The notes: generated from the letters alone by a model not told the origin. Shown: positions 44,347 through 52,916, counted from the first letter of the stretch. The stretch: DNA of 64,000 nt from CAYYMH01 sp964472785 (GCA_964472785.1 CAYYMH010000009.1:51525-115524), one strand, 5' to 3'. Numbers and translations: made by a program.

Positions 44347-44447
44347 CTATAAATATGTCGTCGCTAACGCGACTTAAATAAGCTAATATAATAAAATTGG
44401 TTAGTGATCGGAAAACAGAAGTGCCGTTAGGCACGAGATATTTATAG
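44347..44447. repeat. Pair of inverted REP-like elements
   Basis: At 44347-44374 the sequence CTATAAATATGTCGTCGCTA continues to ACGCGACT. At 44421-44447 GTGCCGTTAGGCACGAG continues to ATATTTATAG. Reversed, the first reads as hairpin + GTTAG + ATATTTATAG, the same layout as the second. Each is a small GC-rich hairpin with the same AT-rich tail, facing the other. Confidence 0.6.
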
Positions 44448-44534
44448 AAACACGTCTTTACCAATTTGAAACCTCCGCCGTCTGGCCGACGAAAGATAAT
44501 AGATTTAAAACTTTTTAAGCTGAAGACTATGGTA

Positions 44535-44785
44535 TATATCCGCCGCGTGATGATATTTTTGTATATCTGTAGGAAATACATCGGAACTGTTTTCTTTTCA
44601 CGACCCAGCATTTGATCTTTTGATCCGTGAATGTTCAGGTATGTTGCGATTGTCATAACAATATAATTTAACAAAAACAAAATGTCAAGCAAAAAATACG
44701 AATTCAACTATTTTTAAGTCGAACGCATTTCTTCCTGAAATAATCCACCCGAATGAATTCGGGCACTTGTTCAAATATCTCGATA
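44535..44785 (-). repeat. Repeat B, copy 2 (promoter-bearing module)
   Basis: Partner of 42510-42765 with the same promoter and the same leader ORF start (MTIATYLNIHG), conserved to RRIYT. Between B and A in this copy lies the REP-like pair, whereas copy 1 has the 29-bp palindrome; the modules are otherwise arranged alike. Confidence 0.7.
44660..44688 (-). promoter_or_regulatory. Consensus promoter inside repeat B copy 2
   Basis: TTGACA, 17 bases, TATATT on the minus strand, identical in design to copy 1 and directed toward higBA. Confidence 0.65.
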
Positions 44786-44854
44786 GGGAATAAAAAAATC
44801 AGTAAAAGTCCGTGTCCATCCGTGGCGAATCAAAACGTGTCAAGAAGTTAAGCG

Positions 44855-45094
44855 CTAATTCGAGTTGAGCCGCTCGTTCAAAATCCGCTCGAACCGCCGC
44901 TGATAGATCATGTCATAAGTTTCCTCTTTGCCCGGGAATAATTTCAGCACCAGCCGTTTAGTGGAATTCATCAAGTGGATCGACTCAAAAACAGATAAAT
45001 TGCCCTGCCGCAATTGCGCCGCGGTCAAATCGACGATAAATCTTAAGAAACGCATTTTGCGCTGTTCTTGTTTTAACTTTTCTTTATCGGTCAT
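44855..45094 (-). CDS. Small helical protein of unknown function
   Basis: A 79-residue, helical, Arg/Leu-rich protein. Its ATG overlaps the stop of the Mut7-C gene in an ATGA (45091-45094), so the two are translationally coupled; the longer reading from GTG 45184 lies inside the upstream gene and is rejected. No domain is recognized. It forms a two-gene operon with the Mut7-C protein and may be its partner. Confidence 0.7.
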   Translation of the reverse strand: MTDKEKLKQEQRKMRFLRFIVDLTAAQLRQGNLSVFESIHLMNSTKRLVLKLFPGKEETYDMIYQRRFERILNERLNSN

Positions 45095-45555
45095 GATGTC
45101 AACTCCGCTTTTAATGTCTCCAAAAATTTTTTGATGTGTTCGATGTGGCTTCCCGCCCAGTATATTTTTTGACACTTCGGACACCGGTAAAACTGATCGG
45201 TTGTTTCAAATACATATTCTGGGACCTTTTCTTTTACCCGCTCTTTTGCTTCCGGTGCTAATTTTTCATTGCACAGCAGACACCGGGTAAAAATATGGTG
45301 ACTGACATTTAGATCAAATTTCGAAATCACGTGTTTCAGTTGCACTTCAAATTCTGTTTCCTCAATGAGCTCACAATATTGTGGATTCATTCGCGCTGCC
45401 AGTTCAGTATCCCGGGTAAGAAGCACTCGTTTTTCCTGGTGCGCCCGAAAGAATAGTTCGTCATCTTCAAATTGGGCATTGTACACGACATCGTAGCCCA
45501 AGATTCGCAGCCACTTTGCCAGGCGGCCTAACATCACATCGGCAATAAATTTCAT
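45091..45555 (-). CDS. Mut7-C RNase domain protein with zinc ribbon
   Basis: A 154-residue protein of the Mut7-C (DUF82) family, a PIN-like nuclease fold (about 1-90, with ADVMLGRLAKWLRILGYD and LLTRD), followed by a zinc ribbon with CLLC (about 92-95) and CPKC (about 125-128). Predicted to be an RNase; substrate unknown. It is followed by a coupled small gene. Confidence 0.88.
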   Translation of the reverse strand: MKFIADVMLGRLAKWLRILGYDVVYNAQFEDDELFFRAHQEKRVLLTRDTELAARMNPQYCELIEETEFEVQLKHVISKFDLNVSHHIFTRCLLCNEKLAPEAKERVKEKVPEYVFETTDQFYRCPKCQKIYWAGSHIEHIKKFLETLKAELTS

Positions 45556-45583
45556 TGTTATTGAGATATTGTTTTAAATACGT

Positions 45584-45638
45584 GGGCTAAAGCCCAGGTT
45601 CGTTTGTATGCTTCGGATCTCCGCTCTGAAGGGCGGAG
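45584..45638. repeat. Two small palindromes (GGGCTaaAGCCC and CTCCGC/GCGGAG)
   Basis: GGGCTAAAGCCC at 45584-45595 and CTCCGCtctgaaggGCGGAG at 45619-45638 lie between the Mut7-C and SDR genes. They resemble dispersed intergenic repeats and could end transcription of the SDR gene, though no T-run follows. Confidence 0.45.
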
Positions 45639-45683
45639 TTATTCAAGATTATTTTTCCAACAACTTAACTGCACAATTTTAAG

Positions 45684-46664
45684 TTACAACCAACCCTGTT
45701 GACAATACCAGTCATGCGTTTTTCGGATTCCTGTTTCGATTTCCACATCCGGAGAAAATTTTAACCGCTCCTTTGCCTTTTCTCCACTGACAACCCAATT
45801 TTGTTGTTTCATTTCCCGTGCCTTATCCGCATTGAGAACGACAGCTTTGCCGACCATCTTTCCGAAAAATTCATTTATCGCAGCAATCAGATCAATCACA
45901 ACTGGCGGAATATAAACAAAGAATCCACGCTTTCCGATTGCATTGGCGATCGTGTTTTCGAGCTGCTCCCAGGAATAGCTCTGTTCATTGGTCAGAAAAA
46001 AAATCTCGTTCGCTGCCCGCGGATGTTCGGCTGCACGGATAATGCCATTTACAAGATCAGTGATGTAAATGATGCTGAGCTTTTTGTGCTTTTTCCCGAC
46101 AATGGGCTTGACGCCCCATTTAATTATTTTGAACAATTGATAAATATCGTCATCCCTGGGACCGTAAACCGATGGCGGGCGGATAATGGTAAACGGAAAG
46201 TGCGGCTGATATTCCTTGACAACATGCTCGCCAGCTAATTTGGTTCTCCCGTAATTTGATATGGGACGGGGCACGTAATCTTCGTTAATGGGATCCCCGT
46301 CCTTCGAAGGTCCGACAACAGCCTGGCTTGAGATATAGACAAAGCGATTGAAATTTTGTGAAAACTGCTTGCACGCCTCCAACAAATTTTTCGTGCCTTC
46401 GTGATTCACTTTTTGATATTCGGAAAATGTTCGCGCTCTGACAATTCCGCCTAAATGAAAAACAAAATTTATGTCCTTGACCACCGGCATCAGGGATTGA
46501 TAATCGGTCACATCGCCAAAAACAAATTCGACCGGTAAATCTTTGATCCATCTCAAATCGCTGGTTTTTCTGACCAGACACCGGACCTGATACTTTTTTT
46601 CGATCAATCTTTCTACAAGATGGCTGCCAATAAATCCGTTACTGCCGGTCACCAGCGCCTTCAT
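45684..46664 (-). CDS. NAD(P)-dependent extended SDR (epimerase/dehydratase family)
   Basis: A 326-residue Rossmann protein: TGSNGFIGSH at residues 6-15 binds NAD(P), and the catalytic YxxxK is Y138/K142. It resembles the 3-beta-hydroxysteroid-dehydrogenase-like branch. The ATG at 46664 follows GGAGG at five bases; an upstream TTG start is rejected. It is divergent from a serine palmitoyltransferase gene 180 bases away. Bacterial 3-ketosphinganine reductase (CerR of Caulobacter) is annotated in this same family, so that role is inferred here; a sugar epimerase is the alternative. Confidence 0.8.
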   Translation of the reverse strand: MKALVTGSNGFIGSHLVERLIEKKYQVRCLVRKTSDLRWIKDLPVEFVFGDVTDYQSLMPVVKDINFVFHLGGIVRARTFSEYQKVNHEGTKNLLEACKQFSQNFNRFVYISSQAVVGPSKDGDPINEDYVPRPISNYGRTKLAGEHVVKEYQPHFPFTIIRPPSVYGPRDDDIYQLFKIIKWGVKPIVGKKHKKLSIIYITDLVNGIIRAAEHPRAANEIFFLTNEQSYSWEQLENTIANAIGKRGFFVYIPPVVIDLIAAINEFFGKMVGKAVVLNADKAREMKQQNWVVSGEKAKERLKFSPDVEIETGIRKTHDWYCQQGWL

Positions 46665-46771
46665 TTTTCCTCCGTCCAATAATTATGTACAGTTTCATCC
46701 ATTAAAATACAAAGATTTTTTGTGTTTAGCAAGCGTTGATTGATAATTTTTAAGCTTATTTAATTTAACAC

Positions 46772-46800
46772 TTGACAATTTTGTAAATGATTTATATATT
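46772..46800 (+). promoter_or_regulatory. Predicted promoter of the serine palmitoyltransferase gene
   Basis: TTGACA (46772-46777), 17 bases, TATATT (46795-46800), 45 bases before the TTG start at 46845. Best consensus match on the plus strand of the window. Confidence 0.65.
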
Positions 46801-46844
46801 TGTCAATAATTAATTTTTTTTAACAAGATAAAAGGAGTGCAGCT

Positions 46845-48029
46845 TTGGACATATTTGAAAAATGCTACCAATACACGCGAGCAGACCAGGCAATTGCAGA
46901 TGGATATTATCCATACTTCAAAGCCATTCAATCTGGAGCCGGCTCAACAGTCATCATCGATGGAAAAAAGTTCATCATGATCGGCTCGAACAACTATTTA
47001 GGTTTAACACAGGACCCACGAATTAAAGAAGCAGCAATTGAGGCACTCGAAACATTTGGGTCCGGATGCACCGGATCCCGGTTTCTGAACGGAACACTCA
47101 GCTTACACATAGAGCTGGAAGAGAAACTTGCCAACTTTGTAAAAAAGGAAGCGGTTCTGGTTTTCTCAACCGGCTTTCAAACAAATCAGGGTACCATTTC
47201 TTCTATCGTCGGGAAAAAGGATATCATTTTGGGGGATCGTGAAAATCACGCCAGTATCGTGGACGGATGTCGTTTAGCCTTCGGCAAAACCTATAAATAC
47301 AAACACAACGACATGCAAGATCTGGAACGGCTTCTTAAAAATCACAATGATCATAATGGCGGAAAAATTATCATCTCGGACGGTGTTTTTAGTATGGGCG
47401 GTGACATCGTCAACTTACCGGAGATGGTCAAATTAAAGAAAAAGTACAAAACCAGACTGATGATCGACGATGCGCACTCCTGCGGCGTTTTGGGTAAATA
47501 CGGACGCGGAACAGGCGAGCATTTCGATCTCGAAGATGACGTGGATTTAGTTATGGGGACATTTAGCAAATCGTTCGCTTCACTGGGCGGTTTCATTGCC
47601 GGCGAAGCAAAAGTGATTCAGTACATTAAACACAGCGCCCGGGCACTTATTTTTTCAGCGAGCATGCCGCCTTCCGCAGTTGCAACTGTCAACAAAGCGC
47701 TGGACATTTTAAAATCAGAACCTGAACGGCTCGAAAATCTTCGTAAAAACACCACCAAAATGAAAAAGGCGTTCAATGAAATGGGATTCAACACCGGCAA
47801 CTCCGAAACGCCCATTATTCCGATCATTATTGGCGATGACATGAAGACCTTCGGTTTTTGGAAATTATTATTTCAAAACGGCATTTTTTCAAATCCTGTC
47901 ATTAGTCCGGCTGTCGAACCCGGACAGGCGTTGCTGCGCACTAGTTATATGGCCACGCATACCGAAGATGAACTGGATCAAATTTTGGATATTTTTTACA
48001 AATTGGGAAAAGAATTTGGACTCATCTAA
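46845..48029 (+). CDS. spt: Serine palmitoyltransferase (alpha-oxoamine synthase)
   Basis: A 394-residue PLP enzyme that condenses serine with an acyl-CoA to 3-ketosphinganine, the first step of sphingolipid synthesis. PLP lysine is K242 (TFSKSFAS), with H135 (ENHASIVDG) stacking on the cofactor and D208/H211 in DDAHSCG. The FGSGCTGSRFLNGT segment and overall length fit the Bacteroidota serine palmitoyltransferases better than KBL or BioF, though these paralogues are close. Start is TTG with AAGGAG eight bases upstream. A terminator follows before the GNAT gene. Confidence 0.83.
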   Translation: MDIFEKCYQYTRADQAIADGYYPYFKAIQSGAGSTVIIDGKKFIMIGSNNYLGLTQDPRIKEAAIEALETFGSGCTGSRFLNGTLSLHIELEEKLANFVKKEAVLVFSTGFQTNQGTISSIVGKKDIILGDRENHASIVDGCRLAFGKTYKYKHNDMQDLERLLKNHNDHNGGKIIISDGVFSMGGDIVNLPEMVKLKKKYKTRLMIDDAHSCGVLGKYGRGTGEHFDLEDDVDLVMGTFSKSFASLGGFIAGEAKVIQYIKHSARALIFSASMPPSAVATVNKALDILKSEPERLENLRKNTTKMKKAFNEMGFNTGNSETPIIPIIIGDDMKTFGFWKLLFQNGIFSNPVISPAVEPGQALLRTSYMATHTEDELDQILDIFYKLGKEFGLI

Positions 48030-48056
48030 GGCATTTTAAAAATTGTGTTCAACTTT

Positions 48057-48109
48057 AAAAACACCTGATCTTATCTCTTTTAACAAAGAAAGTTTGTCAG
48101 GTGTTTTTT
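48057..48109 (+). terminator. Hairpin terminator between spt and the GNAT gene
   Basis: Arms AAAAACACCTGA (48057-48068) and TCAGGTGTTTTT (48097-48108) with a T-run on the plus strand. It may only attenuate, since the GNAT gene follows at 48134 and a separate promoter is not obvious. Confidence 0.75.
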
Positions 48110-48133
48110 ATTTAAAAAGGAGAAACACCAACA

Positions 48134-49258
48134 ATGAATACCATACAGATTATTCCTGTGGAAACCAAAAAACAGCGCAACGAATTCATTAAATTTCCGT
48201 GGAAAATTTATCAATCTGATCCGCACTGGGTCCCGCCACTCATCTCCCAACAGAAAGAAAATCTCGACAAAAACAAACATCCGTTTTTCCGGCACTCCGA
48301 GGCTGACTTTTTTTTAGCCCGAAAAGGAAAAGAAACAGTTGGGACCGTCGCCACGATATTGAACAACAGGCACAATGAAGTCCACAATGAAAATGTCGGC
48401 TTTTTTGGCTATTTTGAAACTGTTAATGATTATCAAGTTGCCGAGAAACTGTTAGACAAAGTCATGGAATGGGGCACGTCAAAAAAATTAGATTACATGC
48501 GCGGACCGGAAAATTATTCCCAAAACGAAGTTTGTGGATTATTGGTTGACGGATTCGATACACCGCCGGTTATTTTGATGGCGCATAATCCGAAGTATTA
48601 CCAGCAGTTTATCGAGAAATATGGGTTTACAAAAGCGATGGATTTGTGGGCCTGGCAGTTGGATGCAAAAAAGAATCAGATGCCGGAGCGCGTGATGCGG
48701 GTTGTTGAACGAAAAAAAGAGCGCTGCGATTTCACCTTTCGAACAATAAATAAAAAAGACATCAAAAACGAACTGAAACGCGTAAAACAAATTTATAATA
48801 ATGCATGGGAGAAAAATTGGGGCTTTGTTCCGATGACGGATGAAGAGTTTGATCATACGGCTGATGAGCTCATTCAGATCGTTGATGAAGATATCGTTTT
48901 GTTTGCCGAACTTGACGGAGAACCGGTAGGTTTTTCGCTCGCCTGTCCTGACATCAATCATGCACTGCAAAAAATAAACGGCCGTCTTTTTCCGTTCGGG
49001 CTTTTTAAGCTGCTCTATCACGCCCGCAAAATAAACCGCATCCGGGTGATAATCATGGGTGTGTTGCCGGAATATCGCAACCGCGGGATTGACGCGATTT
49101 TTTATGTCGAAACCTATAAAAGAGCAATAAAAAAGGGATATCACTGGGGCGAATTTTCCTGGATATTGGAAAACAATGAGCCGATGAACAATGCGCTGAA
49201 AAACATCGGCGCTGAAATATATAAAACGTATCGGATTTATGAAAAAAAGGTTTTATAG
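48134..49258 (+). CDS. GNAT-fold acyltransferase, candidate bacterial ceramide synthase
   Basis: A 374-residue protein with two GNAT-like halves. An N-terminal segment IIPVETKKQRNEFIKFPW and the C-terminal acyl-CoA-binding region VLPEYRNRGIDAIFY (about 314-328) are visible. Such proteins often sit next to serine palmitoyltransferase genes, and the Caulobacter ceramide synthase bCerS belongs to the same superfamily. It could therefore N-acylate sphinganine here. The assignment is by context; a different acyl acceptor is possible. AAGGAG lies 12 bases before the ATG. Confidence 0.7.
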   Translation: MNTIQIIPVETKKQRNEFIKFPWKIYQSDPHWVPPLISQQKENLDKNKHPFFRHSEADFFLARKGKETVGTVATILNNRHNEVHNENVGFFGYFETVNDYQVAEKLLDKVMEWGTSKKLDYMRGPENYSQNEVCGLLVDGFDTPPVILMAHNPKYYQQFIEKYGFTKAMDLWAWQLDAKKNQMPERVMRVVERKKERCDFTFRTINKKDIKNELKRVKQIYNNAWEKNWGFVPMTDEEFDHTADELIQIVDEDIVLFAELDGEPVGFSLACPDINHALQKINGRLFPFGLFKLLYHARKINRIRVIIMGVLPEYRNRGIDAIFYVETYKRAIKKGYHWGEFSWILENNEPMNNALKNIGAEIYKTYRIYEKKVL

Positions 49259-49292
49259 TTACACTGCAGATGGCGATTCTTATTGAACAAAG

Positions 49293-49326
49293 TGTGCTCC
49301 ACTTTTAATGTGGAGCACATTTTTTT
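49293..49326 (+). terminator. Rho-independent terminator after the GNAT gene
   Basis: Perfect 10-bp stem TGTGCTCCAC (49293-49302) / GTGGAGCACA (49310-49319) followed by seven T. The remainder of the 338-base gap to 49596 is AT-rich; I see no other feature there. Confidence 0.88.
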
Positions 49327-49596
49327 CATTATTTAATAAGGACGTTTCGAATCTCTTTAATTTGACAACAACCCACCCAACCAACTGCCCTTTGATTTCC
49401 ATCGAATATTTCAACATTGATCGCTGATAATTTTTTCACCACCACCAAAATATTTTCCCTCCCTTGAATTTTCGCTTTGAATTTAGCCGAAATATTGATA
49501 TATTATTTTTATCAATGGCAAAAAATAACAGTCTATTATCTGACGATTGAATCTTGACCGAACTTCAGACAATCAAATTATTAGATAGGTGCTCAC

Positions 49597-49995
49597 ATGC
49601 TCAAAAAAAATCAAAACTCAATTTTGCTTTGGTGTTTGATTTCTCTCTCTGTTTTTAATTTTTGCAAAGACGAGGAAATCGAAAAAAAAATTGATCCGAA
49701 TCTGCGTCTTGCACTCAAAAACTTGAAAGCCACTTCGCAACTTGATCAAAGGCTATCCATCGTATTCAAAGTAAACGAAACGCTGACGGAAGTTAATCAC
49801 GATGTTTTAAAAAATAACAGTGTAAAAATAATTGCCAATATTGGGAAAATTTATACAGCTTCCGCATTTGCTCACAAAATAGTCGATTTAGCAAAAATGG
49901 AATTTGTCGAATATATTCAGGCATCACGAGAATTTCAGGCACATCCTCATGACTCCACGAAATCTCCGAATCAAATAAAGGAATTTAAAAAATGA
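49597..49995 (+). CDS. Stand-alone peptidase-inhibitor-I9-like protein
   Basis: A 132-residue exported protein (hydrophobic signal about 8-24, possibly a lipoprotein with C23). Its region 55-118 resembles the propeptide of the subtilase encoded immediately downstream: both end a beta-strand-rich segment with EYIQASR (VEYIQASRE here, IEYIQASRL in the peptidase). The stop overlaps the peptidase ATG in ATGA (49992-49995), so they are coupled. It is likely an inhibitor or chaperone of that peptidase. No catalytic domain is present. Confidence 0.7.
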   Translation: MLKKNQNSILLWCLISLSVFNFCKDEEIEKKIDPNLRLALKNLKATSQLDQRLSIVFKVNETLTEVNHDVLKNNSVKIIANIGKIYTASAFAHKIVDLAKMEFVEYIQASREFQAHPHDSTKSPNQIKEFKK

Positions 49996-52916
49996 GAAAA
50001 ATAAGACGACTCACTGTTTATTTTATCCTTTTTATATTTACCCAAACCGGTTTTTCCGAAACAGGGAATAAATTCCAATATCACAAAATTGATCCGGCAC
50101 TCGCGGCTGCTATCAAATCCCCGCAGTACAGCCCATTAATGTTAGCCAAGGCGCCGGGCATAAAATATCAAAGCACCGATAGAGTCATTGTCCTGATCAA
50201 AACCACCTTGACAAAAATGCAACTTGCAGAGTTGGGCGTTCGGGTTTATTCAAAAATTGGCCCTATTGCAAATGGGTCAACAGATATAATCAACATCCCA
50301 CGGCTGTCCAACATAAATGAAATCGAATATATACAGGCATCCAGACTCGTCAAAATTCACAATGACGTTAGCATGCCAGAAATCGGCATTCCGGCTATAA
50401 GTACCAATTATGGCTCCACCGGCAGAGGCGTCATTATCGGTGTTATTGATACCGGGATCGACTGGCAGCACGCCGATTTCCGAAATACGGATGGCTCTAC
50501 GCGTATTTTAGCATTACTTGATTTCAGCGATCCGGGAAATATTGATAACGACATGGAATTGGACGGTCCGGATCAGTACGGCGGTACACTTTACACGGAA
50601 AGTGAAATTAACAACGCGTTGAATGGTATGGGAAATGTCAGGGAAAATGATGTGGTTGGGCATGGTACCCACGTTGCCGGCACTGCCGCTGGTAATGGGT
50701 TAGCAACCGGATTTGGCGTTCCCGCAGAAACATTTGTCGGTGCCGCCCCGGAAGCAGATCTGGTTATTGTTAAGGCAACGCGTACTCAGGGGAGTTTGAA
50801 TTTTGTGGACAGCGATTATATTAATGCAATTGCATTTATTGACAGCTTCGCTGCAGCACACGGCAAGCCATACGTAATAAACTTAAGTTTAGGCGGAAGC
50901 AATGGACCGCATGACGGACGAGACCTTGCCGAGCAGGCAATTGATGGACTTGTCGGTTCAGGCGTTCCTGGCAAAGCAATTGTTGTCTCAGCAGGAAATG
51001 ATGGCGAGAAAAATATCCACTCCGGTGGAAATTTTAATATCGACACTACCGAATATGAGATTGGATTAAACATCCCTCAATACACACCAAACACCGACAA
51101 TCAGGATGATTATTTAGTACTGGAAGGCTGGTATTCGTCAACCGACAACTATCAAATAAAGCTGATTACCCCGGGCAGGAATGTGATCGGTCCGGTTTTG
51201 AAAAACAGAGAAAAGGGCGTTAACACCGATGAAGGTGCAATTTACATGTCAAACGCTTATGGCGGACCAAGCAATTTGAACGGACAGAACCAGATTCAAA
51301 TACAAATTTACGATTTTGTTAAAGAAAAATATCCCAAATCAGGAGACTGGGTGATCGTTATCGAAGGGGAGTCTGGTCGCTACGATCTTTGGTTAGCGGG
51401 ATCATCAATGAATGCCCAACTGACTTCCAACGCAGACAACTCGATGATCGTTGGAACACCCGGAACTGCTTTTAATGCCATCACCGTTGGTTCTTACATC
51501 ACGAAAGCGCAGTGGACTGATTTAGACGGAAACAAGCTTCACAACCCAACCATTCTCAACAAAATCGGATCAGCCTCAGGCTTTTCAAGTTCAGGTCCGA
51601 CAAGGGATCTGCGGATAAAACCTGAAATTAGCGCACCGGGCGAATTGATAACCGCAAGTTATTCTGCGGATGCTTCTCCCGAATCTCAATATACCATGTT
51701 TAATTCAGGGAACAGTAGTTTGCCGAATGCTTATATAGCAGAAGACGGCAATCATGCTTTAAGTCAGGGCACCAGTTTCGCCGCACCCCATGTTGCCGGA
51801 ACCATTGCACTGATGTTTGAACAAAATCCGAATCTGGATGCAATCCAAATCCGAAATGCTATTATTGAAACGGCTCGGGACACATTGTGGCGCGAGAACC
51901 TGCCAAATTATAAAAGCGGCTATGGGAAATTAGATGCTTTTCAGGCATTAAAATATCTGATCGATAATCAGCCTGAAAATAAATTTACGGTGTCCATCTT
52001 TCAGAACCCGGCGTTCACACAATATATTGATTTTTACTTGATTGCAAAATATCAATTACAAAGTCTACCAAACGCAACCGTAACTATCAACAATCAGACA
52101 TCCAGTTCGATAACATTAGCGAAACTGGACGCACTCACTTACAAAGGTGAATATGTTTTCAGCAACGATGGAAACGCAACGCTGAATATCAGCGCGACAG
52201 TTGCCGGCGAAAGTGAGACTCAAATTACCAAATACTTTAGCGTTAAATTATTGAAAGCTCTGGCAGGCGGGTCGGTCAATTTTAATAAAATATCTTTGGT
52301 CGTTCCACGAAATACACTTAAAAACGATTCATACTTTACTATTATGCAGCAGGAAAAGGACCTCCCAGACCGATCTGTTTTGGTGAGTGCCCCTTACAAA
52401 ATAATGCCGGTTGACTATCAGTTTGATCGGTTGGTGAAAATTGTGTTTCGATATGATGAAACACTTATTTCAAGCGTTGACGAAAACAAACTGGTCATTG
52501 CCCGACTTACCGGAAACAGGTGGAACACATTGCCAGCAGAGATTGATAAGAATAAAAACGAAGTGACCGCCTTCACAAATCAGTTGGGCGTTTTTGGATT
52601 GTTAATAAACAGGAAGACTGATGATGCCGCGCCGGTCGATCAATTTATCTTAAACCAAAACTATCCGAATCCTTTCAATGCCCGAACAACAATTTCGTAT
52701 TATTTACCAAAAAGTACACAGGTCAAAATTGAAGTTTTCAACATGAACGGAAAGCAGGTGACAGCACTTTTTGATGGCATTCGGCAAGCGGGACCGCATC
52801 AAATTATATGGGATGGCACAGACACATCAAACCGAAGTCTTGCTTCAGGACTCTATTTTTGCAAAATTTCGACTACAGCAAATGCCATCACTAAAAAAAT
52901 GCTTTATTTAAAATAA
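49992..52916 (+). CDS. Secreted S8 (subtilisin-like) serine peptidase with C-terminal sorting domain
   Basis: A 974-residue exported peptidase. Signal peptide about 1-22; I9-like propeptide about 60-122; catalytic domain about 135-670 with D153 (VIDTGID), H224 (GHGTHVAG) and S595 (GTSFAAPHVAG). An insertion (about 340-480) interrupts the fold. A middle beta-sandwich region follows, then the terminal 85-residue domain (from about 890, NQNYPNPFNARTTISYYL and ASGLYFCKI) found in FCB proteins exported by the type IX or a related secretion route. It probably degrades proteins outside the cell or on its surface. It is coupled to a stand-alone propeptide-like gene. Confidence 0.93.
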   Translation: MRKIRRLTVYFILFIFTQTGFSETGNKFQYHKIDPALAAAIKSPQYSPLMLAKAPGIKYQSTDRVIVLIKTTLTKMQLAELGVRVYSKIGPIANGSTDIINIPRLSNINEIEYIQASRLVKIHNDVSMPEIGIPAISTNYGSTGRGVIIGVIDTGIDWQHADFRNTDGSTRILALLDFSDPGNIDNDMELDGPDQYGGTLYTESEINNALNGMGNVRENDVVGHGTHVAGTAAGNGLATGFGVPAETFVGAAPEADLVIVKATRTQGSLNFVDSDYINAIAFIDSFAAAHGKPYVINLSLGGSNGPHDGRDLAEQAIDGLVGSGVPGKAIVVSAGNDGEKNIHSGGNFNIDTTEYEIGLNIPQYTPNTDNQDDYLVLEGWYSSTDNYQIKLITPGRNVIGPVLKNREKGVNTDEGAIYMSNAYGGPSNLNGQNQIQIQIYDFVKEKYPKSGDWVIVIEGESGRYDLWLAGSSMNAQLTSNADNSMIVGTPGTAFNAITVGSYITKAQWTDLDGNKLHNPTILNKIGSASGFSSSGPTRDLRIKPEISAPGELITASYSADASPESQYTMFNSGNSSLPNAYIAEDGNHALSQGTSFAAPHVAGTIALMFEQNPNLDAIQIRNAIIETARDTLWRENLPNYKSGYGKLDAFQALKYLIDNQPENKFTVSIFQNPAFTQYIDFYLIAKYQLQSLPNATVTINNQTSSSITLAKLDALTYKGEYVFSNDGNATLNISATVAGESETQITKYFSVKLLKALAGGSVNFNKISLVVPRNTLKNDSYFTIMQQEKDLPDRSVLVSAPYKIMPVDYQFDRLVKIVFRYDETLISSVDENKLVIARLTGNRWNTLPAEIDKNKNEVTAFTNQLGVFGLLINRKTDDAAPVDQFILNQNYPNPFNARTTISYYLPKSTQVKIEVFNMNGKQVTALFDGIRQAGPHQIIWDGTDTSNRSLASGLYFCKISTTANAITKKMLYLK

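Noticed and set aside
42294..44785. Composite transposon formed by two insertion sequences
   Set aside because: Repeats A and B carry no transposase and no terminal inverted repeats or target duplications that I can see; their ends coincide with core heptamers instead.
40200..44800. CRISPR array or defence island
   Set aside because: Repeats occur only twice and are 87 and about 250 bp, with no regular spacers; no cas gene or known defence gene is present apart from HigBA.
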